The notes below the pieces were generated by a model that searched no databases, was not told the DNA's origin, and saw only the letters and a list, made by a program, of their open reading frames with translations. A stretch of DNA of 64,000 nt, taken from NCBI GenBank assembly GCA_008360975.2, contig CM039179.1, forward strand, positions 47,002,359 to 47,066,358. The letters run 5' to 3'. This stretch comes from Lichenostomus cassidix. Its lineage: Eukaryota; Chordata; Aves; Passeriformes; Meliphagidae. The number at the start of each line of letters is the position of its first letter. Position 1 is the first letter of the stretch. This document shows positions 60,350-64,000 of this stretch, in pieces. Both the position numbers and the translations under genes were made by a program.

Positions 60350-63300
60350 CATTAAATTTAATGTCACTTTATGTTCTGCCATTGATAGGGACATTGAATA
60401 TTTCATGCAAAATAAAACAATGCAGTCTGTACCTTTGTTCATTTTCATATTCACTGAATGTTGAGGCTCTAGGCAATACTCATGTTGATTTGTTTCTCAG
60501 TGTAGATGATTTCAAGATCTTTTTTAAAAAGGGTAAACTGAATCAACAGACGCACAAAACATAAATGCTAGGCCAGCATTCACCTATGCCACTGATATCT
60601 AATCTGCCTGTTGAAATTTAAATATTTTTACTTATCTTTCTTTGTACTTTTCATTTTGGAAAACAGAGCATGCCCACACTTCCTTGCTGATTTTACAGTT
60701 TCCTTTGTGGTCAGTGCTACCCCTTTCTCATTCTACTTCCCTTTCCCTGCCTTCCACATCCATTCCTTTACCCTACCTGAGGTTGCCATGAATGCCACTA
60801 TCATGGTTTGCTTCCTTACCCATCCTCAGGGAACTCAGTTTTTTTCTTTAGCGAGTGAGCTGCAGGTATCTGACTTTGAAATGAGGTGATGGAACATGTG
60901 AGGTGACAGTAGGAAGGAGTGCAGGGAAGGGGGACCATGAACCTGCTGGATGAGGTCAAGCCAAATTTTATTCTCTAGGAATCAGTTAATCTTACTTTGT
61001 TTGCCCTTAAGTACAAATGACATTGTGTGTTTTTTTCTTGTTACCCCCAATGACCCTTCATTTTTGTGAGCTCATTTCAGTTAAGAACAGCTCATGTGAA
61101 GGCATCTGATCTCATCAACAGGAACATGGGCTAAGAGTAGTACTAGATTTTTGAAGGCTATTTTTCCCTGCTTTCCTCAGTACTTACAAATCTTTTTATC
61201 ACCAGGGCCCAGTCACCCTATTAAATGCTCTAGAGTATTGTCTTGTCACAGCTGCATGCAACAGTTAAAACCCTTCCTCCCATGGTACTCAAATGGCCAA
61301 TTTAAAGCCATTTTCTAATATGCAATAGTACCTGTGAGATCAGTAATGGTAACAAAAGACATTTTTTGCCTTGGTAGCCAGTTCAAATCCAGTGTGAGTT
61401 GAATATGAATCTTGTAAGGCTGGGTTTATGAAGTGATGACCTACACTGATCTCAGGGGAAAAGTGTCTGTGTGGTGGGACAGAGGATGTTATTTGGCACA
61501 CTTTCTGACAGTCCCAACTGGCAGCCCCAGGAACAAAACAGTGATCTCCTCAATGTTGCCCCTGAGTTAACACATGACAGCAGGGTGATGTGAGGAAGCA
61601 CATGCTGTTTGCTTTACGCTGTATCCCTGCAAAGCTTGTTCTAGCTGCAAACACATACCTCCTGTGAATCCTGGAGAGGATAAAAAAAAAACAGATTGTG
61701 CAGCTCAGTGAAAGCCTCCTCCTTTTCTGCCTCTATTAAGACGGTAAAGTTAATTTGAAATAGGTTGACTTACATACAAATCATTAAGGCACAAGGTAAT
61801 CATATAATGCAAGGAATGGAAATAGAAAAACAAAAATGGTTTTGGATCCAAAATTTCATTTGAATCTAAATTAATCTTGGTGATCCTTTAGTACACAATA
61901 TACTGAGAAAGGCAAAGAGAATATTAAATTACCTACAGACAGTCCACAGTCATAAAATGTTTGGAAGAAAGCACTCCTTATGGCACTTCTACTTTTTATT
62001 TCTTCACTGACTCCATTAAGATATAAAAAAATAGAATACAAATGTTTCAGTCTGACAATGAAATCTTTGATGACATTTAATTAAATAAAAGGGGACACAA
62101 GCCAAGGGAAATATTACAGCATAATATCAGAACAAATTAGTCCTGGATTTAACATTACTTTGACATGAGAGAGAAATACATCAGTAGAAGAATTTTTCCA
62201 AAGCACCTTTTCACTTTTGATTTAAATTTAGGATGCCTAAATCTACTGCTAAGGAAACTACTGTGGACATGGAGCTTGCCTTGCACTTTGAGTTAACCAG
62301 GATCAGATGCCTATCAGTAGCACTATTCTGCTGTGAAAGTTTGCAAGATTCAACCCTTGATCCATACTTATTTAAAACAATTCTTTATACGTGGTTTGTA
62401 TTCAGGGTTGAATCAAAATGGCACTGCAAATATAATCAAGAACAAATGTGGTTCACATTAGTTGTCATCTAGTCCTATTTTTTGTTCAAAACTTGCATGG
62501 ATGTCAGTGCTATGAGTGACATGAATTGTGTTTGGCCCTTTTTGAGAAATACGCATAATTTCTAGTAGTGCAAGGTTAGCTGTACAAGAAACACATTTCA
62601 TGTTTTTATTTGATTTATCTCTTCCGCTTATCTATTTGTTCCTGTAATGACTCATAAATTTTTTAGCAGGGACAAATATGATAAGAGTAATAGGCAAGTA
62701 TGTGTATCTACATATGTCTCTGTATATACATGCAGTATATGGACTCACTGAGACTATTTTGGCTGCTGGTCAACTTTTTGTGTTATTAATCAGACATTAC
62801 ATTGATTTTGATTGCATTCCTATTCTGGAAGGATAATTCACTGTTATGCATCAGACTTGTATTCACAGAAAGGCATAATGGCTTTATTGACTACAATAAG
62901 TTATCAAACTGCAACAGAGAAGATAAATTATGTGCATGAACTGTGATTATATTTCTTATATTCTAAGGGCTATTTCTATGTGCTTACCCTTTTTCATAAG
63001 AGTGAATGCTTTCTAGACACAACCCTGTCTATATGTGTCTTTAATTTTACTTTCCTCTGTAGTTTTGAACCTATTTAAATGAATAATGATGGAAACTGTC
63101 TAAACCCCACTATCATAAACAGGATAACTGATACTGGCCTATACAGGGGGAAAATTTACCATCTGCGAAGGAAGTGGAAAGAGAAGAAGGAGAGGAAAGA
63201 CCCAATTGTAATCACATTGTGCTGCTATAATGTTGAAGAATTGTCCATGTCTCATGACAGCAATGTGGCCAGGTAGTTACACAGCCCCTTTTCATGTCCC

Positions 63301-64000
63301 TTTCCTCTTCCCGATCAGTGTTGCAACAAACTGCTGCCATTGTAGCCAAATCGTGCCTGATTACAATCTTGGGATTCAGGCTACCCTTGAACACACGTAC
63401 ATCTCATTTAAAAAGGGCCTTAATGAGATTGATTTTTACACTGACTTTATACAGTTAAATTCTGAAATATGCAGGAATTGTGAATATTTGGCATTTCTGG
63501 TAATCAGGCTTGATGGACCACAAGTACCATGAAGAAACTATTTTAATTTAAGCATCATAAAATTAAAACTCCTATGTGGTCTGTAGGGAGTAATTTAGAT
63601 TAGGAAACACTTCCTTATCTCTAATATTGATGTCTACATCTAACCTAGTCATTTTAGGCTCCTGTTATTGTCAATAAGCAGACATTCCCAGACAGTGATT
63701 CTGCTGACCTATTTTAAATTCAATTATTTTAAGGTAGGAATGAAAGTTAGATGAGGCTGATTCCACTTGTAGTTTTCCAGCTTAGGGAAAATTGGGGTTT
63801 TTTAAACTAAAAATGGTCATTCTTTCTTTTGTTTCACTTTTCTTTATTTCCATTTACAAACTACTACAATACTCAGATTGTGCTTACTGCCACAGACACA
63901 CAAGAAATGCCTTCTTCCCCCGAAAGGTTGCAATTTACTTAACAAAATAAGAAGACAATTGTTTATACGTCATCTTTTATATGTTGGTATGAACTGGAGT
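60350..64000. other. Gene-free region to window end
   Basis: This is AT-rich DNA without recognisable gene, RNA or mobile element. A tRNA-like B-box string at about 61.38 kb (AGTTCAAATCC) has no convincing tRNA or SINE around it. Confidence 0.55.

Noticed and set aside
61370..61400. tRNA B-box-like string AGTTCAAATCC
   Set aside because: No A box or cloverleaf could be found at a proper distance, and no SINE body is recognisable.

Overview
The window looks like bird nuclear DNA. It carries one recognisable protein-coding gene, SPRY2 (Sprouty homolog 2), with a bird-type sequence, set in a long AT-rich gene desert. A CR1 LINE 3' end with the bird-type octamer tail (about 53.4-53.9 kb), two old MIR/CORE-SINE remnants and a non-autonomous hAT element support an amniote and specifically avian origin. 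Many A/C-rich and T/G-rich simple stretches would suit a songbird-like genome, but I cannot fix the species.

Layout. 1-5.6 kb is gene-free and AT-rich, with two CTCF-like sites. 5.65-6.5 kb is a small GC-rich island with SOX-like motifs, a six-base minisatellite and a flank that reads like a conserved non-coding element. 6.5-11.7 kb is gene-free with a MIR and a hAT MITE. 11.7-13.56 kb is a large CpG-rich promoter island. SPRY2 runs left to right from there: a non-coding first exon (about 13.52-14.346 kb), one intron of about 3.9 kb, and a second exon (from 18.25 kb) holding the whole 311-codon reading frame (18301-19236) and an AU-rich 3'UTR ending near 20.04 kb. From 20 kb to the right edge I find no convincing gene. 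I find only old repeats, a short coding-like relic, and four stretches whose composition suggests distal regulatory elements (about 37.7-38.3, 42.8-43.3, 58.5-58.8 and 59.9-60.1 kb).

How it works together. SPRY2 is a feedback inhibitor of receptor tyrosine kinase/RAS-ERK signalling. The sequence shows several layers of likely control: a CpG-island promoter, a long 5' leader with upstream reading frames (one overlapping the SPRY2 start codon), and a 3'UTR with seed matches for miR-21, miR-23, miR-27, miR-122 and miR-183 plus AU-rich and Pumilio-type elements. The surrounding desert with candidate conserved elements fits a developmental gene with long-range enhancers. I did not find a novel gene system. 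The less expected observations are the overlapping uORF, a candidate antisense exon in the intron, convergent CTCF-like sites upstream, and a perfect 14-bp inverted repeat downstream.
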